From the NCBI GenBank assembly GCA_016720115.1, contig JADJXT010000002.1, positions 620,001 through 684,000 of the forward strand: 64,000 nucleotides of DNA. Reading direction: 5' to 3'. The notes below the pieces were generated by a model. It worked only from the letters and a program-made list of their open reading frames with translations. It made no database searches and was not told the origin of the DNA. The DNA is from Sphingomonadales bacterium. GTDB lineage: Bacteria > Pseudomonadota > Alphaproteobacteria > Sphingomonadales > Sphingomonadaceae. Below are positions 46,048 to 56,478 of this stretch, in pieces. A program made the position numbers and the translations under genes. Position 1 is the first letter of the stretch, and the number at the start of each line of letters is the position of its first letter.

Positions 46048-46628
46048 GCGCGAACTTCCGCAAGCGCTTCGTCCAGCAGCTCCAGATAGCGCGACTGGCT
46101 GATCTCTATTGCGCCCAATGATCGCAGATGATCGGTCATGAACTGGCAATCGAGCAGCGTGAATCCGCCCTGCTTCATCCGTGCCACCAGCGAGGCCATG
46201 GCCACTTTCGACGCGTCGGTTACCCGCGAAAACATGCTTTCGCCAAAAAAGGCTTTGCCCATCGCCAGCCCGTAAAGCCCGCCAACCAGCTTGCCGCCCT
46301 GCCAGCACTCAATGCTGTGCGCCTGCCCCAACCGGTGCAGCGTGAGGAAGGCGCTTTCGATCTCTGAGTTGATCCACGTCTCGCGCCGGTCATCGACAGC
46401 TTCGGCGCACAGCCGGATTACTTGCGCAAAATCCCTGTCGGCCGTCACTTCGAACCGGTCTTGCCGAATTACCTTTGCCAGCGATTTGGAAAGATGAAAG
46501 CCATCCAGAGGCAGGATTGCACGCTGTTTCGGCTCGACCCAAAAGGCCTCTTTGTCATCACGCGAATCCGCCATCGGAAATATGCCGTGAGCATAGGCGT
46601 TCAAAAGCAGGTCGATATCGATCGGCAC
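45849..46628 (-). CDS. aat: Leucyl/phenylalanyl-tRNA-protein transferase
   Basis: 259 residues. Adds Leu or Phe to N-terminal Arg/Lys of proteins, marking them for ClpAP (N-degron pathway). LLNAYAHGIFPMADS, FWVEPKQRAILPLDGFHLSKSL, ESMFSRVTDASKVA and LLDCQFMTDHLRSLGA are all family motifs. A tail of about 60 residues rich in Ala and Ser leads to GKLILHSLTQTS, an ending usual in sphingomonads. The tail is encoded opposite the DUF2155 gene. Confidence 0.94.
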   Translation of the reverse strand: MPIDIDLLLNAYAHGIFPMADSRDDKEAFWVEPKQRAILPLDGFHLSKSLAKVIRQDRFEVTADRDFAQVIRLCAEAVDDRRETWINSEIESAFLTLHRLGQAHSIECWQGGKLVGGLYGLAMGKAFFGESMFSRVTDASKVAMASLVARMKQGGFTLLDCQFMTDHLRSLGAIEISQSRYLELLDEALAEVRAQVSTVASPSPLFSASSAGAGAAAGALSAGADWGALDRLLADSSLDSSTGASSPGKLILHSLTQTS

Positions 46629-46685
46629 AGAGCCACCCTAACAATATTTGCGCCGATTGCCAGTTTCGGCTAAGGGCGCGGACAT

Positions 46686-46740
46686 ACCCCGGCCAGCCGA
46701 TTTCCTTCCGAGTCCCGCTGGCGCCGGGGTGCTTTGTTTT
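46686..46740 (+). terminator. Terminator-like hairpin in the purC leader
   Basis: ACCCCGGC-CAGC (46686-46697) can pair with GCTG-gc-GCCGGGGT (46717-46730), with a two-base bulge, followed by GCTTTGTTTTT. It reads as a plus-strand intrinsic terminator, but the next upstream plus-strand gene stops 640 bases away and purC starts 14 bases after the T run. An attenuator is one explanation. Confidence 0.5.
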
Positions 46741-46754
46741 TAACGGGATATGCC

Positions 46755-47534
<780 letters not shown>

Positions 47535-47584
47535 TTTCGACCAAAGGCGATTGCCATTGACGCGAAACCATTGATAACAGGGCA

Positions 47585-50440
47585 ATGGGGAAAATCTTCA
47601 CTGCCATCGCTATGCTGCTGCTTTCGGCGGCGCTTTCCGCTCATTCACCGGTTTTGGCCAAAGCGGCACCGACGGCCGGTGCCGAACGCACCGCGCCGTG
47701 GAACAGCGAGACAACCGAACTGGAGGCCGACAACCGCATCGTTTACGGACGGCTCCCCAACGGCCTTCGTTATGCCATCCGGCGCAACGAACGGCCCGAA
47801 AATCAGGTGCTGGTGCGGCTTGCCTTTGAATTCGGCTCGGCGGCGGAGGCCGACGACGAGCAAGGTCTTGCCCATTTCATCGAACATATGGCCTTCAACG
47901 GATCGACCAATGTACCCGAAGGCGAAATGGTCCGCATCCTGGAACGTCTGGGCCTTTCGTTCGGCGCCGACACCAACGCGTCGACCGGATTTGTCCGCAC
48001 ACAATATAAGCTCGACCTGCCCAAATCCGATCCGGCGCTGATCGAGCGCGCGCTATTCCTGATGCGCGAAACAGCCAGCGAGGTGACGTTCAGCCCCGAA
48101 GCAGTGGATCGCGAACGCGGTGTTGTTATTGCCGAGATGCGCGACCGCGAGAATTTCGGTTTCCAGCGGAGCCGGGCGGCGAGCGAGCTGCTTTACCCCA
48201 ACAGTTATTTTTCCACCCGCTACCCCATCGGCACGCTGGAGGTGCTGCAGACCGCCACGGCGGCAAAGATGCAGGCTTTGTACCGGAAATGGTATGTGCC
48301 TGATCGTGCGCGGCTGGTCATCGTCGGGCCGGTCGATCCCGCAGCGATCGAGCGCGAAATCGTTCGCAAATTTTCCGGCTGGAAGGGATCGGGCGCGGCG
48401 CTGGGTAATATCGACAGGTGCAGTTTCGACAATGACCGCCCCGCGCAGGCCTCCATCTTCATCCATCCCGAGGTCAATGAAGCCCTCAACATCGAACAGA
48501 TTGTTGCCGACCGCAAACGCCCCGACACTTTTGAACGGGCGCTGCTTGACCTGAAAATGGGGATTGCTGCCGGGATTGTTGCAGACCGGATTTCAAGAAA
48601 AAGCCGGAAAGAGGATATGCCCTTGCTCAGCAGCGGCCTGTCTTTCGCTGCGGGTTTTTGCGACCAGCATGCCCGCATCGGAATGTCGATCGCGGGCAAG
48701 GACGGAAGTTGGCGAACGGTATTGCCGATAGTCGAACAAATGGTGCGGCAAGCGGTCGAGTTCGGCTTTACCGATCAGGAGGTGAAGGAACAGATCGCCC
48801 GCTACGATGCCGCTTTCGACAACGCCGTGAAAAGCGAACCGACCACTGTCAGCAGTTCCTTTGCCAATGAACTGACCAATCTTGACGACGACATCATAAC
48901 CAGCGCCGATTATCGCCTGCGCCTTTGGAAACAATTGCGCCCGTTCATGACACGCGCCGCCATCAGCCAGGAATTTGCCGGTTGGTATGGCAAACTCAAG
49001 AAGCCACGCATCTTCCTCTCCAGCAAGCTTCCCGATGGAGCAACTTCCGAGGCGCTTCTGGCATCCTATGACGAAAGCCGCAAACTGGCGGTCAGCGCTC
49101 CAGTCGAACGCAGCGCGCAGATTTGGGCCTATACCGATTTTGGTCCGAAGGGCGAACTGGCCGAAGATCAGCGCATCGCCGACCTTGGCATCCGCACTGT
49201 CCGTTTTGCCAATGGCGTGCAGCTGAACATCAAAAATACCGGTTTCGAAAAAGATCGCGTGCGCTGGACATTGCGTATCGACGGCGGGAAACTCTCCATT
49301 CCGCGCGCCGACCAGCCGCTGGGCATGTTCATGGACAGCACATTTGCGGGCGGCGGTTTGGGCCAATATGACATTGACGATCTGCGTGCAGTGTTGGCGG
49401 GGTCCACCGCGAGCCCTGCATTCGCCTCCGCCCCTACCTATTTCGGCGGAGCAGGTAGCGTCGTTGCCAAAGATCTGGAGCGGCAGATGCAACTGCTTGC
49501 TGCCTATGTGACCGATCCGGGATACCGGGACGAAGCCGTGCGCCTGTTTCAGCGACCACTGCCCGAATTTTATTCCCGCCTGGATGCAACGCCGGGCTCA
49601 GCGCTGGCGCTTGGGCAAGCGCGGATCATGAATGGCGATGACCCCCGCTTCGTGCTGCCCCCCCTGGAGGCCTTGCTGTCGGCGGATTTCAGCAGGCTCA
49701 AGTCCGCCATCAGTGGCAATTTGCAATCCGGCAAGATCGAAATCGGCCTGGTGGGAGATATCGACGAAGCACTGGCCATCGAAATTGTAGCAAAAACCTT
49801 TGGGGCCATGCCGCAACGGTCCGGCACAGCCCTCGAATATGGCGAAGCCAAAGCAAGCAGCTTCACCAGCGCATTCGGAACGCACAGCATCTACCATCGC
49901 GGCGAAGCCAACCAGATGAGCTGGCGGCGGGTATGGACGACGACCGACGATAGCGATTTCCGCCTTGAACAGACGATGTCGTTGCTCGCGGATATCGCAC
50001 GTATCCTGCTGATCGACGAATTGCGCGAGCGGTTGGGCGCAACTTACGGGGCGAGTGCCGGTTCGGACATGTCGGATGTCTATCCAGGGCGCGGGACATT
50101 CTCCATATCGACGAGCGGCGATCCAAAGGATGTCGAAAAGATTGAGGCTGCGGTCGCCGACGTTGTTGCCGAATTGCTCGCCGCGCCAGTAGACGCAGAC
50201 CTGTTCGAGCGCGCTCGCAAGCCGACACTGGAAAGCTATGCCGACTGGAAGAAACGCAACGCGACCTGGATCGATATTGTCGACGAGGCCCAATCTGCCC
50301 CCGAAAGGCTGCAACGCTTCCGCGTAAGCGAAGACCAGTTCCGTTCGATTACCCGGCACGAAGTGTGGGAGGCCGCCAAGCGGTATCTGGCGGGCTCACA
50401 AAGCTACACTTTCAGGGCAATACCGAAACCGGCAGAGTGA
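47585..50440 (+). CDS. Exported M16 family zinc peptidase
   Basis: 951 residues. A signal peptide (IAMLLLSAALSAHSPVLA) and a two-fold pitrilysin architecture. The inverted zinc motif H97-F-I-E100-H101 (HFIEH) with the downstream ERGVVIAEMRDRE glutamate region shows that the N-terminal half is catalytic; the C-terminal half (from ~residue 530) is the non-catalytic partner with RLGATYGASAG. Periplasmic peptidase similar to PqqL-type enzymes. Not obviously related to the flanking pur genes. Confidence 0.92.
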   Translation: MGKIFTAIAMLLLSAALSAHSPVLAKAAPTAGAERTAPWNSETTELEADNRIVYGRLPNGLRYAIRRNERPENQVLVRLAFEFGSAAEADDEQGLAHFIEHMAFNGSTNVPEGEMVRILERLGLSFGADTNASTGFVRTQYKLDLPKSDPALIERALFLMRETASEVTFSPEAVDRERGVVIAEMRDRENFGFQRSRAASELLYPNSYFSTRYPIGTLEVLQTATAAKMQALYRKWYVPDRARLVIVGPVDPAAIEREIVRKFSGWKGSGAALGNIDRCSFDNDRPAQASIFIHPEVNEALNIEQIVADRKRPDTFERALLDLKMGIAAGIVADRISRKSRKEDMPLLSSGLSFAAGFCDQHARIGMSIAGKDGSWRTVLPIVEQMVRQAVEFGFTDQEVKEQIARYDAAFDNAVKSEPTTVSSSFANELTNLDDDIITSADYRLRLWKQLRPFMTRAAISQEFAGWYGKLKKPRIFLSSKLPDGATSEALLASYDESRKLAVSAPVERSAQIWAYTDFGPKGELAEDQRIADLGIRTVRFANGVQLNIKNTGFEKDRVRWTLRIDGGKLSIPRADQPLGMFMDSTFAGGGLGQYDIDDLRAVLAGSTASPAFASAPTYFGGAGSVVAKDLERQMQLLAAYVTDPGYRDEAVRLFQRPLPEFYSRLDATPGSALALGQARIMNGDDPRFVLPPLEALLSADFSRLKSAISGNLQSGKIEIGLVGDIDEALAIEIVAKTFGAMPQRSGTALEYGEAKASSFTSAFGTHSIYHRGEANQMSWRRVWTTTDDSDFRLEQTMSLLADIARILLIDELRERLGATYGASAGSDMSDVYPGRGTFSISTSGDPKDVEKIEAAVADVVAELLAAPVDADLFERARKPTLESYADWKKRNATWIDIVDEAQSAPERLQRFRVSEDQFRSITRHEVWEAAKRYLAGSQSYTFRAIPKPAE

Positions 50441-50447
50441 GGCGCCT

Positions 50448-50708
50448 TCAACCTCTGGTCTTGTAGCCGCACAAGATGCCGAGAATGAAGGAGAGGAAGA
50501 GTCCTATCTGGACTTCATGCAGCGTATGTTCGCTCCATCCGAAAATGGCATTGCCGAAGCCGAACACACCCACAAATATTGCAGCAGCCAAGCCGACCAT
50601 GATCGCAACCTTCCAATATGGGTTCTCGCCCCATTTTATCGTCGGGAAGGCTAGGCAGTTGGTGGTAACAACAGGGTGAATAAACATCCCTAAGGGCAAA
50701 TTTACCAT
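50448..50708 (-). CDS. Small membrane protein of unknown function
   Basis: 86 residues from the ATG at 50708, six bases after AAGGGG. Two membrane helices (VAIMVGLAAAIFVGVFGFG and IGLFLSFILGILCGY) joined by a short loop with WSEHTLHE. Family not recognised. It is antisense-oriented within the purC-purSQ stretch and divergent from purS. Confidence 0.6.
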   Translation of the reverse strand: MVNLPLGMFIHPVVTTNCLAFPTIKWGENPYWKVAIMVGLAAAIFVGVFGFGNAIFGWSEHTLHEVQIGLFLSFILGILCGYKTRG

Positions 50709-50718
50709 AAGCTGCCCC

Positions 50719-50746
50719 TTGTCTCTAATGCAGCGGCGACTATAGG
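50719..50746 (+). promoter_or_regulatory. Likely promoter of purSQ
   Basis: TTGTCT (50719-50724) and TATAGG (50741-50746) with a 16-base spacer, about 33 bases before the purS ATG. Confidence 0.45.
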
Positions 50747-50778
50747 GACGCATAATCCCACCCAGCAAGGCAGCCCGC

Positions 50779-51012
50779 ATGAAAACCCGAGTCTTCGTCA
50801 CCCTGAAAAACGGAGTATTGGATCCGCAGGGAAAAGCCATCCACCATGCGCTGGAAGGCCTTGGTTTTCGCGGTGTGAACGATGTGCGCGCTGGTCGGTT
50901 GATCGAAATCGAGCACGAACCGGGGATATCGACCGGCGAGCTTGAAGATATGTGCCGCAAACTGCTTGCCAACATGGTCATCGAGAATTTCGAGATTGAA
51001 CAGAAAGGCTGA
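50779..51012 (+). CDS. purS: FGAM synthase subunit PurS
   Basis: 77 residues. [20 protein letters not shown] and [18 protein letters not shown] are characteristic. PurS holds PurQ and the small PurL together in the three-part FGAM synthase. purQ begins five bases after its stop; purL is not in the window. Confidence 0.95.
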   Translation: MKTRVFVTLKNGVLDPQGKAIHHALEGLGFRGVNDVRAGRLIEIEHEPGISTGELEDMCRKLLANMVIENFEIEQKG

Positions 51013-51017
51013 TCGCT

Positions 51018-51683
51018 ATGCGCGCAGCAGTCATCCAGTTTCCCGGCTCAAACTGTGACCGTGACATGGCGGTTGCGATCCGTGAGGTAACCGGCGCCGA
51101 AACCTCAATGATATGGCATCGCGAAACCGGATTGCCTGCTGGTCTTGATCTGATCGCGGTTCCCGGCGGCTTTTCCTATGGGGATTATCTGCGTTCCGGC
51201 GCGATGGCTGCGCGGTCGCCGGTGATGCAGGCGGTTGTCGCTGCGGCGGAACGCGGGGTTCCCGTGCTGGGCGTGTGCAACGGCTTTCAGATACTGACCG
51301 AAGCAGGTTTGTTGCCGGGCGCCTTGATGCGCAATGCAGGTATCCGCTTCGTCTGCCGCGAAGTGAAGCTGACCGTCGAAAACAGCCAGTCGATCTTTAC
51401 CAGCCGCTATTCGGCGGGTGAGGAAATCACGATCCCCGTCGCGCACCATGACGGCAATTATTTTGCCGATGACGCAACGCTCGACCGACTGGAAGGCGAA
51501 GGCAGGGTTGCCTTTCGCTATGCCGAAGACGTTAACGGTTCGGCACGGAATATCGCAGGCATCCTCAACGATGCGGGCAATGTTCTGGGCATGATGCCGC
51601 ACCCCGAACGCATGATCGAAGCCGTCCAGGGCGGCTCAGACGGACGGCGGATGTTCGAGGGGCTGATCCGCGAGATCGCCTGA
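51018..51683 (+). CDS. purQ: FGAM synthase glutaminase subunit PurQ
   Basis: 221 residues, class I glutamine amidotransferase. The nucleophile Cys is in VLGVCNGFQ and the His/Glu pair in MMPHPERM. Supplies ammonia to PurL. Its 3' end overlaps the convergent membrane-protein gene by 48 bases. Confidence 0.96.
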   Translation: MRAAVIQFPGSNCDRDMAVAIREVTGAETSMIWHRETGLPAGLDLIAVPGGFSYGDYLRSGAMAARSPVMQAVVAAAERGVPVLGVCNGFQILTEAGLLPGALMRNAGIRFVCREVKLTVENSQSIFTSRYSAGEEITIPVAHHDGNYFADDATLDRLEGEGRVAFRYAEDVNGSARNIAGILNDAGNVLGMMPHPERMIEAVQGGSDGRRMFEGLIREIA

Positions 51684-52034
51684 CGTCAGTTTTGGCAGTT
51701 TTGGCTTCGGCTGCAACCAACGCCCCACCAGCAACAGCACCGTCGGCCAGAACAGGGTGTTCCAGACGTCGTGCCAATGTGCTGCATCCGGCTGCAACGC
51801 GCCATTCGTCGCCTCAGCCGTCATATCGATCCATTCGACGGTGCACGCCATGGCAAGCACGGCCAGCCATGCCAGCGCCCAGCCACCACGCCAGCGCCAT
51901 ATAAGCCGGACCAGCAGGAACAAGCCCATTCCGGCATAAATGTGCAGCGCATCCTTGCCGAGCCCGGTAAAACCCAGCATCACGACTTTGAACTGCTGGA
52001 AATCCAGCGGTGTATAACCAAAAAGCATCAACAT
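51636..52034 (-). CDS. Conserved membrane protein
   Basis: 132 residues with about four hydrophobic segments ([50 protein letters not shown]). DMTAEATNG and HWHDVWNTL are conserved-looking between helices. Function unknown. Its ATG shares one base with the stop of the queuosine-precursor transporter gene, so the two are coupled. The last 16 codons overlap purQ. Confidence 0.72.
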   Translation of the reverse strand: MLMLFGYTPLDFQQFKVVMLGFTGLGKDALHIYAGMGLFLLVRLIWRWRGGWALAWLAVLAMACTVEWIDMTAEATNGALQPDAAHWHDVWNTLFWPTVLLLVGRWLQPKPKLPKLTSGDLADQPLEHPPSV

Positions 52035-52765
52035 CAGACCTGCGTTTTGAACGGGGTAAAGTCTGTGCCGTCATCGAACAGGTCAACGCCCTCCTTGCGC
52101 TTCAGCCAGCCGACCACTGCATAGGTCACCGGCGTCAGCACGACTTCCCACAATACTTTAAGGCCCCAGTTGGTTACCATCACCATGATAACAGCCTCAT
52201 TCTCCCAAACGCCCCAGAAAGCCAAGGGATAGAATAGAAAGCTGTCGACCCCCTGCCCCACCACAGTCGACCCGATGGTGCGCGTCCAAAGATGCGCGCC
52301 CTGCGTCCAGATTTTCATCCGCGCCATGACATAGCTGTTGACGAATTCGCCCGCCCAGAAAGCGACGATGGAGGCCAGCACGATGCGCGGAACCTGCCCG
52401 AACACGCTTTCATAGGCCGCCTGCCCTTCCCAGCCCTCTGCAGGAGGCAGGCTGACGACAACCCAGCTCATGAAAGCCATGAAGATCAGGCCTGCAAACC
52501 CCGCCCAGATAACCCGCCGCGCGCGCGCATAACCATAGACCTCGGTCAGCACGTCACCGATCACATAACCCAGCGGAAAAAACAGGATGCCCGCACCGAA
52601 AACCCAGGGCTCGCCGCCAATTTCAATGACTGCAGGCTTCGCTGCACCGATCACATTGGAGAGCAACAGCACAGCGACAAAGGCAGCCATTACAAAATCA
52701 TAGTAACGAAAATGCCGTCCGGTCATTTCGGCAGCACTATGGGTTTCAACTGCTGGATTGTTCAT
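52034..52765 (-). CDS. yhhQ: Queuosine precursor transporter (YhhQ family)
   Basis: 243 residues, about six membrane helices. FFPLGYVIGDVLTEVYGYARARRVIWAG and VGQGVDSFLFYPLAF are the YhhQ/QPTR (formerly DUF165) signature. Imports the 7-cyano/7-aminomethyl-deazaguanine precursors used for queuosine in tRNA. Followed by an overlapping membrane-protein gene. Confidence 0.92.
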   Translation of the reverse strand: MNNPAVETHSAAEMTGRHFRYYDFVMAAFVAVLLLSNVIGAAKPAVIEIGGEPWVFGAGILFFPLGYVIGDVLTEVYGYARARRVIWAGFAGLIFMAFMSWVVVSLPPAEGWEGQAAYESVFGQVPRIVLASIVAFWAGEFVNSYVMARMKIWTQGAHLWTRTIGSTVVGQGVDSFLFYPLAFWGVWENEAVIMVMVTNWGLKVLWEVVLTPVTYAVVGWLKRKEGVDLFDDGTDFTPFKTQV

Positions 52766-52823
52766 CCCGCCGCCATATCCCGCTTTGCAGCATCGCGCAA
52801 AGCGGTTATTGCGCAGCCAGCGC

Positions 52824-52900
52824 GCGCCCTTAGCTCAGCTGGATAGAGCGCGAGACTTCTAATCTTGAGGTCGCAGGTTCGACTCCTGCAGGGCGCGCCA
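52824..52900 (+). tRNA. tRNA-Arg (TCT)
   Basis: 77 bases with encoded CCA. Acceptor arms GCGCCCT/AGGGCGC pair fully, the T-loop is TTCGACT, and the anticodon loop CTTCTAA gives TCT with stem CGAGA/TCTTG. Confidence 0.96.
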
Positions 52901-53186
52901 CTCAGTCCATCAAAGGACGTGATATCAGAGACTTCGCCGGTGTGTGGGGCAGATCGACGAGTACGTCGAAGATTTGGTTGCCTTGGTGCCCACATTTTTT
53001 GTCATCGGTGGATTTCTCTTCATCGCGTAGCGACCATCGCTACTCCCACCACCCAGCCTACCCCCGTCAACGAGCGTGATTTCATCGGATAATTCACCGA
53101 ATTTGATTTCGGTCAATTTAACGCAGTTGCTTTTTATGCAAACTGTTCGCATTAGCAAAATCGCGATTCGACCTTCAGGGGGACAA
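52901..53186. other. Intergenic region before the siderophore operon
   Basis: No gene is supported here. It holds a perfect hairpin, GTAGCGA-CCA-TCGCTAC (53027-53043), and the Fur-like palindrome listed separately. An open frame runs through from 53076 but lacks a ribosome site. Confidence 0.5.
53138..53152. promoter_or_regulatory. Fur-like 7-1-7 palindrome
   Basis: TGCAAAC-T-GTTCGCA is a 7-1-7 inverted repeat with one mismatch, 34 bases upstream of the siderophore receptor ATG. The layout is that of Fur-family operators. Iron control is inferred. Confidence 0.5.
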
Positions 53187-55391
53187 ATGTTCAAGTTTTC
53201 CAGTGCTACCATATTGCTGCTTGCCGGGGCGTCGTTGCCCGTCCTGGCCCATGCGGAAGATCAGGCCACGACCGATCCTGTAGAGATCGTCGTTACGGCC
53301 ACAGGTCTTTCTTCGGCGAGCAGTACCAGCAAGACCAACACACCGATCATCAGATCCCCGCAGTCGATCTCTGTCATCAACCGCGACGAAATCGATCTGC
53401 GCGCATCACCGACGATCGCCGATGCGCTGAGCTATACGGCTGGCGTGCAAGCCGAAGCCTTCGGTATCGACAGCCGCGTCGACGAGGTGTCGGTGCGTGG
53501 CTTTGGTGCGGGCGGCTTCTCGTCGAACAACAACTTTGTCGACGGCTTGCGGCTTCCTTCGGGTGGCCAATGGACGCGCCCCGGTTTCGATACCTTCGCC
53601 GTCGAGCAGATCGACGTTCTGAAAGGTCCGTCTGGTGCGCTTTATGGCCAGACCGCGCCCGGCGGTCTGGTGAATATCGTCACCAAGCGCCCGACCGAGG
53701 TGCTGCACGGCGAATTCCTGCTGCAAGGAGTTGGTTCGACGTCGCTCGGCAACTGGAACTATCAGGCGGGCGCCGATATCAGCGGGCCGATTTCCAGCAC
53801 GCTATCCGCCCGTCTCGTCGGGCTTGCTCGCTATGGCGACACGCAGGTCGAGGAGGTGAAAATCGGTCGCTATTATATCTCGCCAAGCATCTCCTGGCGG
53901 CCCACCGACAGCACGACCTGGACGCTGCTCGGCCAGTATCAGCGTGACGAGGGAGCCTCGACATTCCAGTTCCTGCCTGCACTCGGCTCGCTGGTGCCCA
54001 GCAATGGCAAATATATCGAGAATGACGCTTTCCTTGGCGAACCCGACTGGAACACGTTCGACCGCAACCAGTATCTGGTCGGCTCGTTTTTCGAACAGGA
54101 AATCGGCGATGCGATCAAGCTGCGCAATAACACGCGCTACACCCATCTCGACACGCTCTATCGGGTCGTGGTCCTCTCCGGGAACACGCTGACGGCCTGC
54201 CCCGGTTCCATTCCCGGCTGCATCCCCGGCCAGACCATCGGTCGTCGTGCGGTTCAGGGCGTTGGCGAAAGCGATGGCTTTGCGACCGATACACAGCTTC
54301 AGGTCGATTTCAACACCGGCGCCGTGCGCCACACCCTGCTGGGCGGTTTCGACTATTTCCACACCGAATGGCAGCATTATCGCGATCTGGTTGCAGGCTC
54401 GCAGGTCTTGCCGCTGCTCGACATATTCAACCCGGTGTCGCGTGGCTCGGGCACTTACGCCAGCAGCATGAGCCCGCAGGTCTATACCGAAACGGTCAGC
54501 AAACAGAGCGGCCTGTATCTCCAGGACCAGATTGAATTGGGCAAACTTCGCATCACTGTCGGCGGACGACAGGACTGGTCGAACGACAACACCTTCAACC
54601 CGGTCAACAGCCGTCGGTTCATCACCAAAAGCGATGCCTTCACCTGGCGTGCTGGCGGGGTCTATCTGTTCGACAACGGCATTGCGCCCTATGCCAGCTA
54701 TTCGGAGAGTTTCCAGCCGCAGGTAACCGATCCTTCGTCGAGCCTCGGCGGTGAGCCGTTCGTGCCGACAACCGGGCAGCAATATGAAGCCGGCATCCGT
54801 TTCCAGCGGGGCAAGAGCATCTATCTGACGCTTGGCGCCTATCAGATTACGCAGCAGAATCTGATCACCCCCGATCCGAACGGCACTTTGTGCGGCACGT
54901 CGGTTTGCTCGGTTCAGACTGGCGAAGGTCGCATCCGCGGCCTTGAGTTCGAGGCGAAGGCGACGCTGCCCTGGGGCACCGCAGTCGTTGCATCGCTTAC
55001 GCGCAGCGAGGGCGAGATCACCAAGTCCAACACCGCAACGCAGGTGGGCAAGGAATTGCCGCAAGTGCCGAAATGGCTGGCCTCGCTGTTCATCGATCAG
55101 CGGATAACGTCCGGCGGCCTTGCCGGTCTCGGTTTCGGCGGCGGCGCGCGCTACACCGGCAAAAGCTATGGCGACACGCTCAACACGCTCGCCATCCCCG
55201 ACTATACGCTGTTCGACCTGTTCGTGCGCTATGACTTTGGCGTCACCAATCCGGCCCTTGAGGGGCTTTCGGCCTCGATCAACGCCCGCAACATCGCCGA
55301 CAAACGCTACGTCGCGACCTGCACTGCCACTTCGGCATGTTATTACGGCCAGGGGCGCAGTCTGACCGCGCGGCTTCAGTTCCGCTGGTAA
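53187..55391 (+). CDS. TonB-dependent siderophore receptor
   Basis: 734 residues from the ATG at 53187 behind AGGGGGA. Signal peptide (LLLAGASLPVLAHA), TonB box EIVVTATG, plug with RSPQSISVINRDEI, DALSYTAGV, VRGFGAGGF and LKGPSGALYGQTAPGGLVNIVTKRP, which are marks of the FpvA/FhuA-type siderophore receptors. It ends SLTARLQFRW with terminal Trp. First gene of a five-gene operon; its TAA shares an A with the next ATG. Confidence 0.93.
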   Translation: MFKFSSATILLLAGASLPVLAHAEDQATTDPVEIVVTATGLSSASSTSKTNTPIIRSPQSISVINRDEIDLRASPTIADALSYTAGVQAEAFGIDSRVDEVSVRGFGAGGFSSNNNFVDGLRLPSGGQWTRPGFDTFAVEQIDVLKGPSGALYGQTAPGGLVNIVTKRPTEVLHGEFLLQGVGSTSLGNWNYQAGADISGPISSTLSARLVGLARYGDTQVEEVKIGRYYISPSISWRPTDSTTWTLLGQYQRDEGASTFQFLPALGSLVPSNGKYIENDAFLGEPDWNTFDRNQYLVGSFFEQEIGDAIKLRNNTRYTHLDTLYRVVVLSGNTLTACPGSIPGCIPGQTIGRRAVQGVGESDGFATDTQLQVDFNTGAVRHTLLGGFDYFHTEWQHYRDLVAGSQVLPLLDIFNPVSRGSGTYASSMSPQVYTETVSKQSGLYLQDQIELGKLRITVGGRQDWSNDNTFNPVNSRRFITKSDAFTWRAGGVYLFDNGIAPYASYSESFQPQVTDPSSSLGGEPFVPTTGQQYEAGIRFQRGKSIYLTLGAYQITQQNLITPDPNGTLCGTSVCSVQTGEGRIRGLEFEAKATLPWGTAVVASLTRSEGEITKSNTATQVGKELPQVPKWLASLFIDQRITSGGLAGLGFGGGARYTGKSYGDTLNTLAIPDYTLFDLFVRYDFGVTNPALEGLSASINARNIADKRYVATCTATSACYYGQGRSLTARLQFRW

Positions 55392-56209
55392 TGCGGGCGG
55401 CCGTCTTGCCGTTTCTGGTTGCAGCGATGGTGGCTCCGGCCGCCATCGCTGCGCCGTGGCAATTGGAGAATTCCGAAGTCCTCACCGTCCGTTCGGATGC
55501 TGGTGAGGATTATCAGGTCATGGTGGCCTGGCCCGAAGGCCAGCCGCCCGCAAATGGATGGCCGGTGCTCTGGCTGCTCGATGGCGAAGACAATTTCGCC
55601 ATGGCAGCGGCGAATGCCCGGCGGCTCGCCCGGGCACGCGAACGGTCCGGCGTCGAACCGGGCCTGATCGTGGGCATCGCCTCCGCCCCGCTCACCCGGC
55701 GCTCACGCGATTTCACACCCGCGATCGATGGCTATGGCGTGCCGCCTGGTACCCCCGGACATGGTCTGCCTACAGGCGGAGCCGATGCCTTCAGCGCCGT
55801 GCTGCATGGCAAGATCCGCCCCGCCGTGGCCGCGCGCTGGAAGCTCGATCCGAACCGCCAGACGCTTGCAGGGCACAGCTATGGCGGGCTGTTCGCAGCG
55901 CATGAAATGATCGCAGGCGGCGGCTTTCGCAACTATGCGCTGATCAGCCCGTCGCTCTGGTATGGCGAGACCGCTTCGCCGCAGCGCCAACCACCGCAGC
56001 GCAATCTGGCCGGACGCGCGGTGTTGATCGTCGAAGCCGCCGGGGATGCACCCGCATTGGCGCGCATCGCCAGGCTGGAACAACGTCTGACGGCACTGGG
56101 TGCGCAGGTGCAGACCCTGTCGCTCTCCGATCAGAACCATGGCAGCACCATGGCGGCCAGCATTGCCCACACCATCACACTTGCCTTCGGGCCGGAGAAA
56201 ACCCCATGA
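55391..56209 (+). CDS. Exported esterase, IroE-like
   Basis: 272 residues from the ATG at 55391. A signal peptide (FLVAAMVAPAAIAA) and an alpha/beta-hydrolase of the esterase D/IroE type. Nucleophile S163 in GHSYGG and H250 in NHGST. In enterobactin and related systems such enzymes hydrolyse the siderophore ester scaffold in the periplasm to release iron. Context with the receptor supports this, but the siderophore is unknown. Confidence 0.83.
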   Translation: MRAAVLPFLVAAMVAPAAIAAPWQLENSEVLTVRSDAGEDYQVMVAWPEGQPPANGWPVLWLLDGEDNFAMAAANARRLARARERSGVEPGLIVGIASAPLTRRSRDFTPAIDGYGVPPGTPGHGLPTGGADAFSAVLHGKIRPAVAARWKLDPNRQTLAGHSYGGLFAAHEMIAGGGFRNYALISPSLWYGETASPQRQPPQRNLAGRAVLIVEAAGDAPALARIARLEQRLTALGAQVQTLSLSDQNHGSTMAASIAHTITLAFGPEKTP

Positions 56210-56478
56210 TTCCTATTGCCGGAGCCGCACTGGCGCTCGTGTCGGCTTTCCTTTTCTACCTCGCCTCGCCCAATCGAAAGATTGCGATGGCCCATGCCAA
56301 AGCGGCGCTGCTGAAAAGCGTCGCGTGGGCCGGTCTTGGGGTCAGTCTGGTGCTTCTTCTGCTGCATTATGGCCCAGCGACTGCGGTATTTGTCGCGATG
56401 ACGCTCGCCATGCTGGTACTGTCCATCGCGCCGATCGCCATCGCCTGGTGGAAAGGCATGCCGGAGGACCGCACATGA
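56206..56478 (+). CDS. DUF3325 small membrane protein
   Basis: 90 residues, three membrane helices. LASPNRKI near the start, MAHAKAALLKSVAWAGLGVSLVLL and a closing WWKGMPEDRT match DUF3325, found in iron-uptake operons. Overlaps its neighbours by four bases on each side. Function unknown; inner-membrane accessory presumed. Confidence 0.8.
   Translation: MIPIAGAALALVSAFLFYLASPNRKIAMAHAKAALLKSVAWAGLGVSLVLLLLHYGPATAVFVAMTLAMLVLSIAPIAIAWWKGMPEDRT

Noticed and set aside
52762..53092. Short frames on both strands over tRNA-Arg
   Set aside because: They translate the tRNA itself, a well-known false call.
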